From Colwellia sp. (lineage in GTDB: Bacteria > Pseudomonadota > Gammaproteobacteria > Enterobacterales > Alteromonadaceae): a DNA stretch of 33,702 nt. The stretch spans positions 1-33,702 of the forward strand of contig JALJPA010000025.1 of NCBI GenBank assembly GCA_022969215.1, written 5' to 3'. Numbering within the stretch: the stretch's first letter is position 1; every line of letters begins with the position of its first letter. The position numbers were made by a program, and so were the translations under genes. Positions 1 to 8,977 of the stretch are shown here, piece after piece. Under the pieces are notes generated by a model. The model was not told the origin of the DNA, did not search any database, and was given only the letters and a program-made list of their open reading frames with translations.

Positions 1-718
1 TACTCAAGTTGTGAGCAAGTAACTCTTCTTTAATTAATCGTTGCTGTGCTGGATGACGACCTTGCTCTAATTGCTCAATAGAAACATCGGGTGGTGGCCG
101 ATGAATAATGGCTAAGGCATCACTGAGCGTGTATTGCTCATTAAAAATATTGCTGGGCAGTAATTCTTCTACTTGGCCGCGCTGTAAGCGAATTAAAGCT
201 TGTTCGGTTAAGCTGCGTAGTGAAACTTGTCTTAAGCCATCGGTACTGGGGTAAACCGGTGTTAAGGTCTCTTCTACTGAGGTTAATGCTCTATCGTCAT
301 CAAGGGCTTTGTACTCAGGATGAACTATTTGATAACCACGAGGACCACGCTTTATTTCACCATAACAGCGAATGTTGTTACCAATGGCTAAGCTATTTTT
401 TTGACTGGCGGAAAAGCTGAAAAAACACAGTTGAATACTGCCAGTGCCATCATGGAGAGTAACCACCATCATGCGGCGTTTACCGTGGGTGATCTGGTTA
501 TCGGTAATTTCACCAATAATATTGGTTGAGGTACCCACTAATAATTCGCGCACTGTGCTGACACGGGTTTTATCTTCATAACGCAGTGGTAAATGAAAGA
601 GCATGTCTTGCACAGACAGCAAGCCGATTTTCGCAAGTTTTTCAGCTAGACTAGGCCCGACACCCTTAAGAGTGCTGAGCGGAATTTGCGATAGCTTAGT
701 GAGCGCTTCCAGTGCCAT
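1..718 (-). CDS. recG: ATP-dependent DNA helicase RecG, N-terminal part (truncated by window edge)
   Basis: Minus-strand translation from ATG at 718 reads MALEALTKLSQIPLSTLKGVGPSLAEKLAKIGLLSVQDMLFHLPLRYEDKTR..., a typical RecG N-terminus; it lies directly after trmH as in the gmk-rpoZ-spoT-trmH-recG block. Not in the supplied ORF track because it runs off the edge. Confidence 0.9.
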   Translation of the reverse strand, partial: MALEALTKLSQIPLSTLKGVGPSLAEKLAKIGLLSVQDMLFHLPLRYEDKTRVSTVRELLVGTSTNIIGEITDNQITHGKRRMMVVTLHDGTGSIQLCFFSFSASQKNSLAIGNNIRCYGEIKRGPRGYQIVHPEYKALDDDRALTSVEETLTPVYPSTDGLRQVSLRSLTEQALIRLQRGQVEELLPSNIFNEQYTLSDALAIIHRPPPDVSIEQLEQGRHPAQQRLIKEELLAHNLS

Positions 719-727
719 TGTTAGTAC

Positions 728-1435
728 TTAGTCATCAATGTGTTGCCAAGCTTTTTTGTTCATTTGCATTTTTTGCCACCATTTTTCATCAGCGACAATT
801 TGACCTGCTTCATCAATTTCAGGATAAGGCAAACCTTTACGCTGACAAGCCTCGGCAAAGATAGGATGACCACCTTCAAATAAAGTACGCTGACGACGTT
901 CATGGCTCAAGCGCGGTTGATCATACATACCGGCTAATTGACGCTGGCGCTGTGCTTCGTATAAAACCACCGAACAAGCAACCGAAACATTTAGTGATTG
1001 CACCATGCCAACCATAGGAATAACAATGTGGTGGTCAGCTAGTTCAAGAGCTTCTTTTGAGGTACCAAATTTCTCCTGGCCTAAAATAATGGCAGTAGGC
1101 TTGGTATAATCAATTTCGGTAAAATTAACCGCTGTAGCAGATAAATTTGTCACTAATACCTGCATGCCCTGTGCTTTTAACGCGGCAATTGCATCAGCTG
1201 TCTTGTGATAGTTATGCACGTCAATCCAATTTTGGCTACCTGCGGCGCTACCACCACGTACTTCCGCCTCTTCACTCTTCCATACGGCATGAACATCACT
1301 AATACCAATGGCATCACAAGTACGCACAACAGCGGCTAAATTATGGCTTTTATGTAGGCCTTCCATACACACGGTTAAGTCTGGCTGGCGTTTGTCTAAC
1401 ATGGTATTAATGCGTGCTAATCTTTCTGGAGTCAT
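728..1435 (-). CDS. trmH: tRNA (guanosine-2'-O-)-methyltransferase TrmH (SpoU family)
   Basis: 235-aa ORF; SPOUT motifs (NLAAVVRTCDAIG, IILGQEKFGTS, IPMVGMVQSLNVSVACSVVLYEAQRQR); synteny with spoT and recG. Confidence 0.95.
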   Translation of the reverse strand: MTPERLARINTMLDKRQPDLTVCMEGLHKSHNLAAVVRTCDAIGISDVHAVWKSEEAEVRGGSAAGSQNWIDVHNYHKTADAIAALKAQGMQVLVTNLSATAVNFTEIDYTKPTAIILGQEKFGTSKEALELADHHIVIPMVGMVQSLNVSVACSVVLYEAQRQRQLAGMYDQPRLSHERRQRTLFEGGHPIFAEACQRKGLPYPEIDEAGQIVADEKWWQKMQMNKKAWQHIDD

Positions 1436-1495
1436 TTTGAGTTTTCTTTAAAAATACTAATAATTTGATCAAATAGGCAAAATAAATGTAATTTA

Positions 1496-1569
1496 GGCAA
1501 AGCCGTCAAGCTGTGAGTCCATTGAGCTTATGCATATAAGTGAATTGGACGAACAGCGTAGACAATGCC
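1496..1569. repeat. Large imperfect palindrome / REP-like hairpin between ridA and trmH
   Basis: Nested complementary arms: GGCA/TGCC, GTC/GAC, GCTGT/ACAGC, GTCCA/TGGAC, CTTAT/ATAAG around 1496-1569. Confidence 0.6.
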
Positions 1570-1596
1570 GAATAAATATCATTCATGAAGCCTATT

Positions 1597-1986
1597 TTAG
1601 TTAACGCTAGGAAGTTCCATAATACCGTCAATTTCGATGGCCACATCTTTAGGTAATCTAGATACTTGTACCGCAGCTCTTGCTGGGTAGGGCTGGCTAA
1701 AGTAACGGCTCATAATTTCGTTAACCGTGGCAAAGTTACTTAAGTCCGTAAGGAAGATATTTACTTTTACCATATTGTTAATTTCACCACCGGCTGCATC
1801 ACAAACGGCAACTAGGTTTTTAAATACTTGCTCTGCTTGTGCAGTAAAGTCACCTTCAACAACTTGCATCGTTTCGGCAATAAGAGGAATTTGTCCTGAT
1901 AAGTAAACAGTATTATTTACTTTTACCGCTTGGCTATAAGTACCAATGGCACTTGGGGCTTTGTCTGTACTGATAATACTTTTCAT
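1597..1986 (-). CDS. ridA: RidA family enamine/imine deaminase
   Basis: 129 aa, [27 protein letters not shown]... and [19 protein letters not shown], YjgF/RidA signatures. Confidence 0.93.
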   Translation of the reverse strand: MKSIISTDKAPSAIGTYSQAVKVNNTVYLSGQIPLIAETMQVVEGDFTAQAEQVFKNLVAVCDAAGGEINNMVKVNIFLTDLSNFATVNEIMSRYFSQPYPARAAVQVSRLPKDVAIEIDGIMELPSVN

Positions 1987-2074
1987 AATACGTCCTGTTT
2001 AAACTGTTTTATTTAGCATACCACTAAATAGTTATGTAATTTGTTAGTTTACTAATGAGCAATAACCGCTGTGG

Positions 2075-4183
2075 TTATTTATTACGGATAACCCGTTGCA
2101 CATCAATCATCACTTTAATCTTGCGAATAATATCAGCTAAATGAATACGGTCACGACAGGTGATTTCCATGTCTATTACGTATAAACCTGCTTCTTTTTC
2201 ACCTGAGTTTAAGCTGTGCACATTAGAGCTGCATCGAGCGATAACATTGGTCAATAATGCTAAGGCACCTTGATGGTTAATTATTTCCACCCGTAGTTTA
2301 GCAATAAACTCTTTATCGATATCACTGTCCCACTTCACTGGGAACAAACTGCCTTGATCATGGCCTTTAATATTTCGACAGCCTTGTTGGTGTACCATTA
2401 AGCCTTTACCCGGGCTTAAGTAAGCTAAAATTGCATCGCCGGGAATAGGGCGACAACATTTACCGTAATTGACCAACATGCCTTCGGTGCCTCTTATCGG
2501 CATTTTAGCTTTAGTACTACTCGAATTTAGCTCAGTACCTTCGGTAAAACCATCGGTTAGCTGACGAGCAACACCTATACTTAAGGCATTACCTAAACCG
2601 ATATTAGTCAGTAATTCATCAAAGGTCTTATTACCACTTTGTTGCACTACTTCATCAATTTTTTCTGGTGCTAAATCTTTAAGCTTGGTTTTACCAAGGG
2701 CGTGACTTAATAAACGAATGCCTAACGCATGGGATTCGTCTTTTTCACAACTTCTTAAGTAAGTTCTTATTTGTAAACGCGCTTTAGCGGTCACAACAAA
2801 GTTTAGCCAAGTCGCATTAGGTCGGGCTGCTGTAGAAGTAATGACCTCAATGGTTTGTCCTGAATCTATTGGCTGGCTCATTGGATAAGGTTTACGGTCC
2901 ACCTTAACACCAACACAAGAATTACCAACATCAGTGTGTACCGCATAAGCAAAATCGATTGCGGTAGCGCCCATTGGTAGCTCAATAATACGACCATCGG
3001 GGGTGAAAACATAAATCTCTTCAGGAAATAAGTCAGACTTAACGTTTTCAATAAACTCAAAAGAACTACCGGCACTTTGTTGCAGTTCAAGTAGGCTTTG
3101 CATCCAACGACGCGCTTTCATTTGCGCTGTTGTGCCGGTGTTCTCACCGTCTTGTTTGTAAAGCCAATGCGCGGCAACACCTTTATCCGCCATTTGATCC
3201 ATATCATGGGTACGGATCTGAATTTCTACCGGAATACCATGAGGACCAATTAACGAAGTATGCAGCGATTGGTAACCATTAGTTTTAGGAATGGCGATGT
3301 AATCTTTAAAGCGTGACTCAATGGGTTTGAACAGGTTATGCATGGCACCTAAAGCACGGTAGCAGTTGTCAATTTTCTCATTAACGATTACACGGAAAGC
3401 ATAAATGTCCATGACTTCATTGAACATTAATTCTTTATTAAGCATTTTTTTATAAATTGAATAGAGATGTTTTTCTCTACCGACAATTTTCGCCTCAATG
3501 CCGCTTTCGGCTAAACGTGCGGCAATTTCTTTTTCAATGTTATCAACAATAGCTTTACGATTACCACGGGCACTTTTTACTGCGGATTTTAAAGCACGTG
3601 AGCGCATAGGATAAAGCGCTTCAAAGCCTAAAAGCTCTAATTCATTTTTTATATCATGAATACCCAAACGGTTCGCTATTGGCGCATAAATCTCTAAGGT
3701 TTCACGGGCAATGCGACGGCGCTTATCCGGTCGTAAAGAGCCAAGGGTACGCATATTATGTGTACGGTCGGCAAGTTTAATTAAAATAACACGAATGTCT
3801 TGCACCATAGCAAGTACCATTTTACGGAAGTTTTCCGCTTGCATTTCTTCTTTGTTATTAAACTTTAATTTATCGAGTTTACTAACCCCTTCAACGAGTT
3901 CAGCTACGGTATGACCGAACAATTCAGCTAATTCGTCTTTGGTTACTTCGGTATCTTCAATAACATCGTGTAATAAAGCCGCCATGAGTGTTTCATGGTC
4001 TAAGTGCATTTGGGCTAAATTAATCGCTACGGCAACCGGATGAGTAATATAAGGATCACCACTTGAGCGCATTTGACCATCATGGGCATCACGCGCAACT
4101 ATATAAGCGTGTTTAAGTAGGTCAACTTGTACTTTTGATAGGTAGGTAGAGCTAAGTTCTTTTAATGGTTCAAATAGGTACAC
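2075..4183 (-). CDS. spoT: Bifunctional (p)ppGpp synthetase/hydrolase SpoT
   Basis: 702 aa; HD domain (LLHDVIEDT), RelA/SpoT synthetase-like region, TGS (EEIYVFTPDGRIIELP) and ACT domain; rpoZ-spoT-trmH synteny. Confidence 0.97.
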   Translation of the reverse strand: MYLFEPLKELSSTYLSKVQVDLLKHAYIVARDAHDGQMRSSGDPYITHPVAVAINLAQMHLDHETLMAALLHDVIEDTEVTKDELAELFGHTVAELVEGVSKLDKLKFNNKEEMQAENFRKMVLAMVQDIRVILIKLADRTHNMRTLGSLRPDKRRRIARETLEIYAPIANRLGIHDIKNELELLGFEALYPMRSRALKSAVKSARGNRKAIVDNIEKEIAARLAESGIEAKIVGREKHLYSIYKKMLNKELMFNEVMDIYAFRVIVNEKIDNCYRALGAMHNLFKPIESRFKDYIAIPKTNGYQSLHTSLIGPHGIPVEIQIRTHDMDQMADKGVAAHWLYKQDGENTGTTAQMKARRWMQSLLELQQSAGSSFEFIENVKSDLFPEEIYVFTPDGRIIELPMGATAIDFAYAVHTDVGNSCVGVKVDRKPYPMSQPIDSGQTIEVITSTAARPNATWLNFVVTAKARLQIRTYLRSCEKDESHALGIRLLSHALGKTKLKDLAPEKIDEVVQQSGNKTFDELLTNIGLGNALSIGVARQLTDGFTEGTELNSSSTKAKMPIRGTEGMLVNYGKCCRPIPGDAILAYLSPGKGLMVHQQGCRNIKGHDQGSLFPVKWDSDIDKEFIAKLRVEIINHQGALALLTNVIARCSSNVHSLNSGEKEAGLYVIDMEITCRDRIHLADIIRKIKVMIDVQRVIRNK

Positions 4184-4297
4184 CTAATACTCCAAATTAA
4201 GGGGAAAACATGGGGGTAATTCGAGTATATACCCTAGTATAAATAGAATACGCGGCAATACGCTCTATTTACAAGGAAAAAATAAAGCTTAAGCAAT

Positions 4298-4350
4298 AAA
4301 AAAACGCGTAACCTATTTTCTGACATAAGCAGAATGAGGTACGCGTTTTT
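4298..4350. terminator. Bidirectional-type hairpin terminator between rpoZ and spoT
   Basis: AAAAACGCGTAACCT ... AGGTACGCGTTTTT inverted repeat with A-tract and T-tract on either side. Confidence 0.7.
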
Positions 4351-4394
4351 AAGTGCTTAAAACTAAGTCCTTCTCTAAATAGAAGGAGTTAACT

Positions 4395-4682
4395 CTAGCT
4401 TAATTCGTCTTGTTGACCACCAACAATCGCTGCAACTGCATCTAATTCAGCAGTATCTTGCTGGATTTGCTGCGCACGATCAGAAGTGTTCATAATATCT
4501 GTAGTAATTAAGCCTGCTTCGATTTCACGCAAAGCAATTACCGTTGGTTTGTCGTTTTCGACTTCAACCAATGGCTCTTTTCCGCCCGTTGCAATTTGAC
4601 GAGCACGACGTGATGCAACTAGCACCAAATCAAAACGATTACCGACTTTTTCTACGGCATCTTCAACAGTTACGCGAGCCAT
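4395..4682 (-). CDS. rpoZ: DNA-directed RNA polymerase subunit omega
   Basis: [57 protein letters not shown]; internal ATG at 4682 preferred over the ORF-track start at 4739. Confidence 0.96.
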   Translation of the reverse strand: MARVTVEDAVEKVGNRFDLVLVASRRARQIATGGKEPLVEVENDKPTVIALREIEAGLITTDIMNTSDRAQQIQQDTAELDAVAAIVGGQQDELS

Positions 4683-4806
4683 CTGGTCACTCCAACTAAT
4701 AAACGAACTTATAAAATAGCTGCGTAGTTTACTGCTCACTCATTAATTAAGCAAGTAATACCATGTCCATTAAGCCACGCAACCGAGGAAATATTTTTTA
4801 TCTTAC

Positions 4807-5463
4807 TTATTTAGCCGATTCAGTCGCTGCACTGTTTAGTAGATTACTAAATAATTCTTGCTGAGCAATGCTTTGTTGACGACATTTAAGGCGCTGATTA
4901 TTTACAATAATGGTTAGATCAAGCAGGGCTTGGTCAAAGTCATCATTAACGATAATGTAATCAAATTCATTATAATGAGAACATTCAGCTTGCGCCTGTT
5001 CCATACGACTGGCGATAACTTCTTCACTGTCTTGGCCACGACCACGTAAGCGATTTTCTAGCTCTTCTTTAGAAGGAGGGCTAATAAAGATAGTGGTTAC
5101 GCTAGGTTTCTTCATACGAACTTGTTGAGCGCCTTGCCAATCAATATCAAGGAATACGTCAATACCTTGAGCAAGTTGTGCATCGATTGCCGCTGCAGAT
5201 GTACCGTAATAGTTGCCAAAAACTTCGGCATACTCATAAAAGGCGTTGTTACTTATTTGTTTTTTAAACTCTTCAACGCTAACAAAGTGGTAATGTTCCG
5301 CATTATTTTCACCAGGACGAGCATCTCGGGTGGTATGAGAAACGGATACCTGCATAGCTCTTGCGGATGCTTGATTATCTTGCTTTAGCAAAGCATTGAT
5401 AAGGCTTGATTTTCCTGCACCACTTGGCGCAGAAAGAATAAATAAATTACCGGGAACAGTCAC
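4807..5463 (-). CDS. gmk: Guanylate kinase
   Basis: [21 protein letters not shown]-loop, [13 protein letters not shown]; adjacent rpoZ. Confidence 0.97.
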   Translation of the reverse strand: MTVPGNLFILSAPSGAGKSSLINALLKQDNQASARAMQVSVSHTTRDARPGENNAEHYHFVSVEEFKKQISNNAFYEYAEVFGNYYGTSAAAIDAQLAQGIDVFLDIDWQGAQQVRMKKPSVTTIFISPPSKEELENRLRGRGQDSEEVIASRMEQAQAECSHYNEFDYIIVNDDFDQALLDLTIIVNNQRLKCRQQSIAQQELFSNLLNSAATESAK

Positions 5464-5632
5464 AGGGGTTTCCTTGAATCACAAATAAGTAGTAGTAAAT
5501 GGAGTCATTCATTACGCCATTTTCTTATAAATTTTAGCCAATAAAAAAGGCTGATGCACATTTTACTCTATTAGAATAAAAAAAGCTCAGCCAGATTTTA
5601 TTTATACTTACTATCTGTGATTTATTGCAGTA

Positions 5633-6823
5633 CTAAAGCACTTTAGCAATAGATTGCGCTAAGTAGTCCACATTCTCAGTTGAGTAACCAGCAATACTCA
5701 TTCGGCTAGAGCCAACTAAATAAATACTGTAATCATCTTGAAGTTGTTGTACTTGCTCAGGGCTAAGACCTAAGAAAGAGAACATACCGCTTTGACGACT
5801 AATATGGCTAAAGTCTTGTGTTACACCGTTTTCAATTAGCTTAGTAACGATTAAGTTACGGTTATCGCTAATGCGGTCACGCATGCCTTTTAATTCGCTA
5901 TGCCATTCTGTGCGCAACTCTTCTGACGTTAGAATTGTTTCAACAATAGCCGCACCATGTGCTGGGGGCATAGAATAGATAACACGGGCATTATAAAGTA
6001 ATACCGATTGAGCCAGGTCAACGGCTGTGCTTGATTTACCAATAATGGTACAAGCACCGATACGCTCACGGTATAAGCCAAAGTTTTTAGAACATGAACT
6101 ACAAATGATCATTTCTTCAACCGATTCAGCCATTAAACGTAAACCGTAAGCATCATCTTCTAAGCCAGTACCAAAACCTTGGTAAGCCATATCAAGTAAT
6201 GGTGTAAAACCAACACTTTTAGCTACATCAGCAACTTGTTGCCATTGCTCTTTATTTAAATCCATACCGCTTGGGTTGTGACAACAAGCGTGTAATAACA
6301 CCACATCATCTTTACCAACTTCTTTAAGTGCATTTAACATGCCGTCAAAGTCTAAGCTCTTATTTTCATAATCGTAATAAGGGTAGGTTTTAACATTTAA
6401 GCCAGCTGCCGCAAAAACACCATTATGGTTAGCCCAAGTTGGGTTACTTACCCAAATAGTAGCACCCGCTTTACATGACTTGATAAATTCACCAGCAACA
6501 CGTAAAGCGCCAGTGCCACCAGGTGTTGAGATAGTGCGAGCACGATCTTCCGTTAGTACTTTATGATCGCTGCCAAAAATAAGCTTAGCTATTTCTGCGT
6601 TAAACAATGGTGAACCACCAGGGCTAATATAAGCTTTACTCAATTCAGTTGATAAGCGATGTTGCTCAGCTTTTTTCACACAGCTAAGTATCGGAGTGTT
6701 TCCTGCGGCATCTTTGTAGACACCAACACCTAAATCGATTTTTAGTGGGTTGGTATCTTTTTTATATTTAATCCCTAATCCTAGAATTGGATCAGCAGGT
6801 AAAGCTTTTAAACTTTCGAACAT
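5633..6823 (-). CDS. Aspartate/aromatic-amino-acid aminotransferase (class I)
   Basis: 396 aa; DPILGLGIKYKKDTNPLKIDLGVGVYKD, HACCHNPSGMD, SCSKNFGLYRERIGA PLP-lysine motif. Confidence 0.93.
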   Translation of the reverse strand: MFESLKALPADPILGLGIKYKKDTNPLKIDLGVGVYKDAAGNTPILSCVKKAEQHRLSTELSKAYISPGGSPLFNAEIAKLIFGSDHKVLTEDRARTISTPGGTGALRVAGEFIKSCKAGATIWVSNPTWANHNGVFAAAGLNVKTYPYYDYENKSLDFDGMLNALKEVGKDDVVLLHACCHNPSGMDLNKEQWQQVADVAKSVGFTPLLDMAYQGFGTGLEDDAYGLRLMAESVEEMIICSSCSKNFGLYRERIGACTIIGKSSTAVDLAQSVLLYNARVIYSMPPAHGAAIVETILTSEELRTEWHSELKGMRDRISDNRNLIVTKLIENGVTQDFSHISRQSGMFSFLGLSPEQVQQLQDDYSIYLVGSSRMSIAGYSTENVDYLAQSIAKVL

Positions 6824-7068
6824 GACAGAAGTTTCCTTTATGTTAGATGAGAGCAGAGTAAATAAGGCATTATCGCTATTATTGACCTACAAACTCTAAA
6901 AATTTTAATTAACCAAGCATAACCCAAGCTTAAGGCGTAATTAAAGTGCTATTTACACCATAATGTGGCAATGCTAAGAATAAATTGTCTGGATTTTGTT
7001 CTTTGATTATAAGTGTAATCAATATTTATAAAGTGAATTTATTAGTTTTTAGTAATAACTAAATGTAA

Positions 7069-7791
7069 TTAGAAACTATTGCTAAGGGCTGCAAATACAC
7101 CGATTATACCGCCAAATATGCCACCCCAAACCACCAACCAGCCTAAATGTTTCTTGATCATTTTTTGAATGATTTCTTTGACTAATTGTGGTGTTAATTC
7201 TTCGAGACGCTTTTCGATAATATCGCTAACTTTATCCCGCATGCCGGAAATTATATCAGGTTGCTCTAACTCTTCGCGCAACAGGGTATTAAATTGCTCA
7301 CTTTGGGTAATGTCTTGCATGGCGATTTTCATCTTCTCAATGAAGGGTTCTTTCATCGGTTGAATTGCCTCACTGCCACCCACCATGGCGAGCATAGGAC
7401 CAAATGACGATTGCTCAATAACTTCCACTAAACTCTTAAACGCTGGGCTAAGGTCAACTTTATCAATAACGGGAGATAAGTTGATGGTGCTGGCTTTGCC
7501 TGAGCTATCAGAAAGAAATCGGTCGATGTTTTGTTCAGTAAAAAATTCTTCCATCATCAATTGACGAATGGCTACTTTGAATTCTTCAAAACGTGCAGGA
7601 ATAACACCTGAACCATAAAGTAAAGGGACTTTTTCAAAGAGCATATGCACGGCCAGCCAGTTAGTGACTGCGCCAGATAAAGCGAAAAGGCCTAAAGTGA
7701 AAAGCAAATGTTGCTCGCTAACATAGCCCCCTAACGTACAAGTTAACGCAATAAGGTTGGTGATAAGGCTTTTGTTCACGAAACACTCCAC
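7069..7791 (-). CDS. DUF445-family membrane protein
   Basis: 240 aa; GALSGAVTNWLAVHMLFEKVPLLYGSGVIPARFEEFK typical of DUF445/YheB proteins; C-terminal TM helix. Confidence 0.75.
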   Translation of the reverse strand: MECFVNKSLITNLIALTCTLGGYVSEQHLLFTLGLFALSGAVTNWLAVHMLFEKVPLLYGSGVIPARFEEFKVAIRQLMMEEFFTEQNIDRFLSDSSGKASTINLSPVIDKVDLSPAFKSLVEVIEQSSFGPMLAMVGGSEAIQPMKEPFIEKMKIAMQDITQSEQFNTLLREELEQPDIISGMRDKVSDIIEKRLEELTPQLVKEIIQKMIKKHLGWLVVWGGIFGGIIGVFAALSNSF

Positions 7792-7839
7792 AATGATTTG
7801 GTTAAATTATAAAAGTGGCTATGATAGCATTTAATTTAC

Positions 7840-7920
7840 TTATACCAATTCCATTAAACTTATTCAGATCTAGTTATGCTAAATCCAATGACTTTATCGC
7901 TGTTAATAGATTGGGTATTA
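7840..7920. repeat. Short MITE-like element with inverted ends
   Basis: Left end TATACCAATTCCATTA (7841-7856) and right end TAATAGATTGGGTATTA (7904-7920) are imperfect inverted repeats; the left end matches the ends of the element at 10476-10690. Confidence 0.45.
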
Positions 7921-7946
7921 CCATAAAAATAGATAAAGGCTCTGCC

Positions 7947-8819
7947 ATGAAAGTTTCCTTAAAAGCTGTACTGACCTTAACGACGTTATTTTTTATTAGT
8001 GCTTGTGACGCTGATAACTCTGCAGATTCAATGTGGCGCAAGTTGTCCCTTGATAATACTGTGTTGTTAACCTTACCCCATGGCAAAGTCGTTATTGAAC
8101 TGGCGCCGCAATTCTCGCCAAAAAATGCCGGACAATTTAGTAATTTAACCCAGCAAGGTTTTTATGATGGCACTAAATTTTATCGTGTTATCGACGGTTT
8201 TGTTGCGCAAGCAGGACCCAAAGATGGTAGTAAGAAAGATAAATCAGTACCGCTATTAGCAATGGAATCGGAATGGCACACCGATAGTAAATGGCGCTAT
8301 ACCCCAGTACAGCAACAAGATTTATTTGCCCAGCAAACCGGATTTAAAGACGGTTTTGCTTTGGCTTATCAAGCGGATGAAAACGCTAACTCCGGTAAAG
8401 CGTGGCTAACGCATTGCCCGGGGACCATCGCTATGGCTAGGAACAATGATGCCGATTCAGCCTCAAGCCATTTCTATTTTGTTATTGGCCAAGCGCCACG
8501 CTATTTAGATCGAATAATGACCATATTTGGTCGCGTGGTTTACGGTATGCAGCACATCCAAGCAATACAGCGCACCGAAGTTGTTGAAGGGGATTATGCG
8601 GTCGATCATCGAGACTTTACTAAAATCGTCAGTATGCAGCTGATGAGTGATGTAGCAAAAAATAAGCAAGTTCATATTGAAGTAGAGAATACTGAATCAA
8701 TGGCCTTTGCCGAACGCTTGGTGAAACGCCGTACACGGGATAATACCTTTTTCTATAAAAAACCACCGCCGGTACTCGATGTTTGCCAAATTCCGATTAG
8801 AAGTCGGTTAGTTAAATAG
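7947..8819 (+). CDS. Cyclophilin-type peptidyl-prolyl cis-trans isomerase, predicted lipoprotein
   Basis: From ATG at 7947: MKVSLKAVLTLTTLFFISACDAD (lipobox ISAC), then cyclophilin motifs (GKVVIELAPQFSPKNAGQFSNL, DGTKFYRVIDGFVAQAG, HFYFVIGQAPRYLDRIMTIFGRVVYGM). The ORF-track start at 7815 would run through a repeat-like element. Confidence 0.88.
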   Translation: MKVSLKAVLTLTTLFFISACDADNSADSMWRKLSLDNTVLLTLPHGKVVIELAPQFSPKNAGQFSNLTQQGFYDGTKFYRVIDGFVAQAGPKDGSKKDKSVPLLAMESEWHTDSKWRYTPVQQQDLFAQQTGFKDGFALAYQADENANSGKAWLTHCPGTIAMARNNDADSASSHFYFVIGQAPRYLDRIMTIFGRVVYGMQHIQAIQRTEVVEGDYAVDHRDFTKIVSMQLMSDVAKNKQVHIEVENTESMAFAERLVKRRTRDNTFFYKKPPPVLDVCQIPIRSRLVK

Positions 8820-8878
8820 AAAAAGTAGATAAATGAAAGGCGGCACTATCAAGAGCGTGTACCTGTTATTACTTTGTA

Positions 8879-8908
8879 ATCAGAGTTGGTTTCGGGTGTT
8901 CTGATTTT
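8879..8908 (+). terminator. Possible terminator after the cyclophilin gene
   Basis: AATCAGA ... TCTGATT hairpin followed by a short TTT run; weak. Confidence 0.35.
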
Positions 8909-8977
8909 AGCTATATGTTAATGTAGGTTATCATTTGTACACTTAGTCACATATAACCGCTAAACAGAGTCGATATT

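Noticed and set aside
220-420. + strand ORF of 66 aa at the left edge
   Set aside because: Antisense to recG, which is clearly readable on the minus strand.
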